The notes under the pieces were generated by a model that saw only the letters and a program-made list of their open reading frames with translations, was not told the origin of the DNA and ran no database searches. From the NCBI GenBank assembly GCA_026129905.1, contig JAHCHE010000003.1, positions 186,001-250,000 on the forward strand: a stretch of 64,000 nt of DNA, read 5' to 3'. The stretch comes from Bryobacteraceae bacterium (lineage in GTDB: Bacteria; Acidobacteriota; Terriglobia; Bryobacterales; Bryobacteraceae). A program made the translations under genes and the position numbers. Positions 61,876 to 64,000 of the stretch are shown here, piece by piece. Every line of letters begins with the position of its first letter. Within the stretch, counting starts at the first letter, position 1.

Positions 61876-62691
61876 TTACTTGCGGACCTTTTCGGTCCGC
61901 GATCCCGCGCGGCGCCGCGCGAATAGCAGCCCCGACCACGTCGCGTCCACCGCGCAAATCTTGTAGTCCACCCATCCGCGTTCCAGCCCATAGGCGCGCA
62001 CCACCTGCTCGCTCAGATCCTTGGCCAGCGGCGAGGTCTTCTTCGGCCACACGATCCACAGTCCCCCGTCGCCGGCCATCGCCGCTGCCGCGCGCGGGAA
62101 CCGCCGCTCCAACTCGGCGATGCTCTTGGCAAACAGGAGCACGATGCGGGCCGGCCCTTTCCCTTCCCTGGACAGGCGGGCACCCGCCGGCAGTTCACCC
62201 AGCAACTCCTCAAACGACTCCGGAGCTCCCATCAGCGCGACAGCCGAGCCCGCCTTGATCGCCAGTTTCTTCACCAGCGGCGTCCCGGAGTAGCCCTGCA
62301 TCGTACCCGGAACCACGGGCGCCGCCGGCGGATCTGCCATCGCGGCCGCCGCGGCCCCCGCCGCGCCGCTCCAATCCGCGTACGCCGCGTCCGGCATGAG
62401 CAGCCGGACCGCCGCGGCCTTATCCGGTTCTCCCCCAACGAAAACCAGCGGGACCGCCCGCGTGGCCTTATACTGGCGAAGCGAAACGCCCACCGCTTTG
62501 CCGTGCGAAGGCATGCGGTCGAGGTCGATGACGAACGCATCCGGCGGGTTCTCCCGGAACGCGCGCAATTCCCCCGGTCCGATCTTCACCTTCACGTCCA
62601 CCTCGAACCCCGCCGCGCGCAGCAGTGCGCCGCGCATCTCGGCTTCGGCCTGATTCCAGTGAATCAGCGCAACTTTCTTCACCGTGTCCAC
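61876..62691 (-). CDS. Receiver-like domain fused to DUF3052
   Basis: 271 aa. Residues about 5-110 resemble a response-regulator receiver (VALIHWNQAEAEMRGALLRAAG, AFVIDLDRMPSHG), but the conserved C-terminal Lys is not clear, so phosphorylation is doubtful. Residues about 130-262 match DUF3052 (GYSGTPLVKKLAIKAG, LWIVWPKKTSPLAKDLSEQ, LERGWVDYKICAVDATWSGLLF). The DUF3052 part is common as a small stand-alone protein in Actinomycetota and Acidobacteriota and has no known function. The gene follows the second receptor gene on the same strand by 25 nt, so they may be co-expressed. Confidence 0.75.
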   Translation of the reverse strand: MDTVKKVALIHWNQAEAEMRGALLRAAGFEVDVKVKIGPGELRAFRENPPDAFVIDLDRMPSHGKAVGVSLRQYKATRAVPLVFVGGEPDKAAAVRLLMPDAAYADWSGAAGAAAAAMADPPAAPVVPGTMQGYSGTPLVKKLAIKAGSAVALMGAPESFEELLGELPAGARLSREGKGPARIVLLFAKSIAELERRFPRAAAAMAGDGGLWIVWPKKTSPLAKDLSEQVVRAYGLERGWVDYKICAVDATWSGLLFARRRAGSRTEKVRK

Positions 62692-62716
62692 CCGTGGTTA
62701 GAGGTCGAAGACCGCG

Positions 62717-64000
62717 TTAGAAATACCAGCGTAGCCGGAGTCCGGCCGTTCGAGGTTGCACCACTCTTGTGCCGACGAAGATCGACTGGAAGTTGTACAC
62801 GGCTGTCTGGTTAAATAAGTTGGAAACCTGCGCGCTAATGTCAAAGCGGCGCCGTCCTTCCATTATGCGCTCGTAGCCAACCACTATACCCGTAATCGTT
62901 CTGGGCCTGGCGCGAGGAGGAGCGGATCGCAGGTCGATGTATGGCAACAGATCCGAGTGGTCCGGATCGTTGGCGACCTGCATTGGGTCTGATGGATTGA
63001 TCACCAGTCCGCTGTCGTGACGTACCGAAAGTGTTCCGTAGAAGCCGCGCCGCGCGGAATAGTTGAGTATGCCGTGCATGCCAAGCGCCTGGTCGTGGTC
63101 AATCAAAAATGCGCCTTCCGTCAAAGCCGCGATGGCATCGTTACCCAGAAAGAGTCCGCCCGTGAACGGCGGTGTGGAAATTGCGCGGGAGTGGGTCAGG
63201 CTCAATGTTCCGGAAAAGCCGTACGCCTCGGGGAAGACCAGGCGCCCCTCAACGCTATTTACGCGAATTCTTGCAAGAGAGATCGGGAAGATGATGCCCG
63301 TATTGAACAGATTGTTATTGTCCGCCTGATTCCAAGCCTGCTTGTGATAGAAGACGCCGCTTACGCTGAGCCTGCCGAACACCGCCTGCTGTACCCCGAC
63401 TTCATATAGATTTTGCTGCTCGGGCCGGATCAACACGAAGGCGCTGCCCAAAGCTTCGCGAACGGCGGGCGGGGTCAGGGCCGCCGCTTGCGGCGAGTTG
63501 GAAAGCAGAAGGTTTTCGTTCACCGGCGTCTGATAGAGGCGATTATAAGAAGCGCGGAGTACCGTTCCCGTTTCGGAAAGGTTATAGGATACGCCGACCC
63601 GGGGCTGCCACTGAATTCCGCGCGCAAGAAAGCGGTAAGCGTCGTAGCGGAGACCGACGCTGAACTGAAATCTCTGTAGCCGAAAGCTGTCCTGACCATA
63701 ACCGGAATACAACCGGCCGGCGTCCTGGGCCCCGAAGATGAATAGACTTCCGCCCCGCGTCAGGTCATACGGGAGCAATGCCGGATTGTAGCTGTCGCTC
63801 GTAGCCTCGTTGAACGTGGGGTCCGTGATGCCAAAGTCAAAGTTTTCGCGAGCGCTGAAACGCTGAAAGTCAAACCCGGCTCGAAACGTGTGTCTCCCCG
63901 CGATGCGATTCCAGCGATTGGCGACCGTGAATGTCCCCAGGCGCCGCGCCTGTGAAGCGGTAACTGGCGTGTCTCCGGGACTTCCAAAGAGCTGCGCGGT
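62717..64000 (-). CDS. TonB-dependent receptor (Oar-like), C-terminal part; runs off right edge
   Basis: The frame is open from the right edge to TAA at 62717, giving about 427 visible codons of outer-membrane beta-barrel. Visible strands include FTVANRWNRIAGRHTFRAGFD, GYGQDSFRLQRFQFSVGLRYD and WQPRVGVSYNLSETGTVLRAS. The end ...GLRLRWYF has the terminal aromatic signal. Similarity to the Oar-like receptor at 1189-4509 is at the family level. Plug and N-terminal domains are outside the window. No start codon is visible. Confidence 0.85.
   Translation of the reverse strand, partial: TAQLFGSPGDTPVTASQARRLGTFTVANRWNRIAGRHTFRAGFDFQRFSARENFDFGITDPTFNEATSDSYNPALLPYDLTRGGSLFIFGAQDAGRLYSGYGQDSFRLQRFQFSVGLRYDAYRFLARGIQWQPRVGVSYNLSETGTVLRASYNRLYQTPVNENLLLSNSPQAAALTPPAVREALGSAFVLIRPEQQNLYEVGVQQAVFGRLSVSGVFYHKQAWNQADNNNLFNTGIIFPISLARIRVNSVEGRLVFPEAYGFSGTLSLTHSRAISTPPFTGGLFLGNDAIAALTEGAFLIDHDQALGMHGILNYSARRGFYGTLSVRHDSGLVINPSDPMQVANDPDHSDLLPYIDLRSAPPRARPRTITGIVVGYERIMEGRRRFDISAQVSNLFNQTAVYNFQSIFVGTRVVQPRTAGLRLRWYF

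Overview
The window is GC-rich DNA from one bacterial chromosome. The best match is an Acidobacteriota of the Bryobacterales / Candidatus Solibacter type. Evidence: two Oar-like TonB-dependent receptors (one cut by the right edge), two proteins with the Solibacter-type TIGR03437 domain, a CRTAC1-like ASPIC/UnbV protein beside a TPR protein, Tat-exported Gfo/Idh/MocA proteins, many secreted carbohydrate-active enzymes, and no compact mobile element. Many genes have a TANNNT-like -10 box only 4-9 nt before the start codon, so leaderless transcripts are probably common. No tRNA, rRNA or CRISPR array was recognised.

Layout. 1-9.4 kb: partial GH127-like lipoprotein, Oar-like receptor, divergent OFA-type MFS transporter, TPR protein and CRTAC1-like protein. 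9.4-13.8 kb: BON/SRPBCC protein, hibernation-factor/cold-shock fusion, DUF134-zinc-ribbon protein and an 82-aa Nif11/NHLP-like peptide, all leftward; then a divergent sigma-54 activator (PAS-AAA+-Fis). A good -24/-12 element lies directly before the 82-aa gene, so this looks like one sigma-54 controlled unit. 14.2-21.3 kb: mutarotase-like protein, FmdB-type zinc ribbon, glgX-treZ and a UDP-galactopyranose-mutase-like flavoprotein. 21.7-23.9 kb: a frameshifted SBBP/TIGR03437 protein. 24-30.7 kb: Tat-exported beta-propeller and Gfo/Idh proteins, two MacB-like permeases, a CnbZ/RidA-like protein and a LolC/E-like permease.

30.7-43 kb: intact pgi converges on an AGE-family epimerase gene. The last 475 bp of pgi plus the whole AGE gene recur as a direct repeat 9,459 bp downstream (31816-33564 and 41275-43023). 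The first 821 bp are identical and the rest differ by a few percent. Between the copies is a 7.7-kb segment of partly lower GC holding two exported proteins: a 1592-aa protein with a seven-bladed FG-GAP propeller, a gingipain-like central region and BTRD1-like repeats, and a Cys-rich protein with a dead trypsin-like domain and PAN/apple modules. This is the most unusual accessory region.

43.2-48 kb: FecR-like protein, TIGR03437 protein, O-antigen ligase/polymerase-like membrane protein and a TPR/carbohydrate-binding-like protein. 48-51.6 kb: a 1185-aa two-hydrolase secreted enzyme. 51.6-52.8 kb: repeat-rich remnant DNA. 52.8-56.5 kb: AsmA-like protein, Gfo/Idh oxidoreductase and sugar-phosphate-isomerase-like protein. 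56.6-61.8 kb: isc operon (iscR-S-U-A-hscB-hscA-iscX) without fdx, with a clear inverted-repeat operator before iscR. 61.9-64 kb: receiver-like/DUF3052 protein and the C-terminal part of a second receptor.

Gene starts were set by Shine-Dalgarno, -10 and signal-peptide position. Long open frames opposite real genes, common in GC-rich DNA, were left out.
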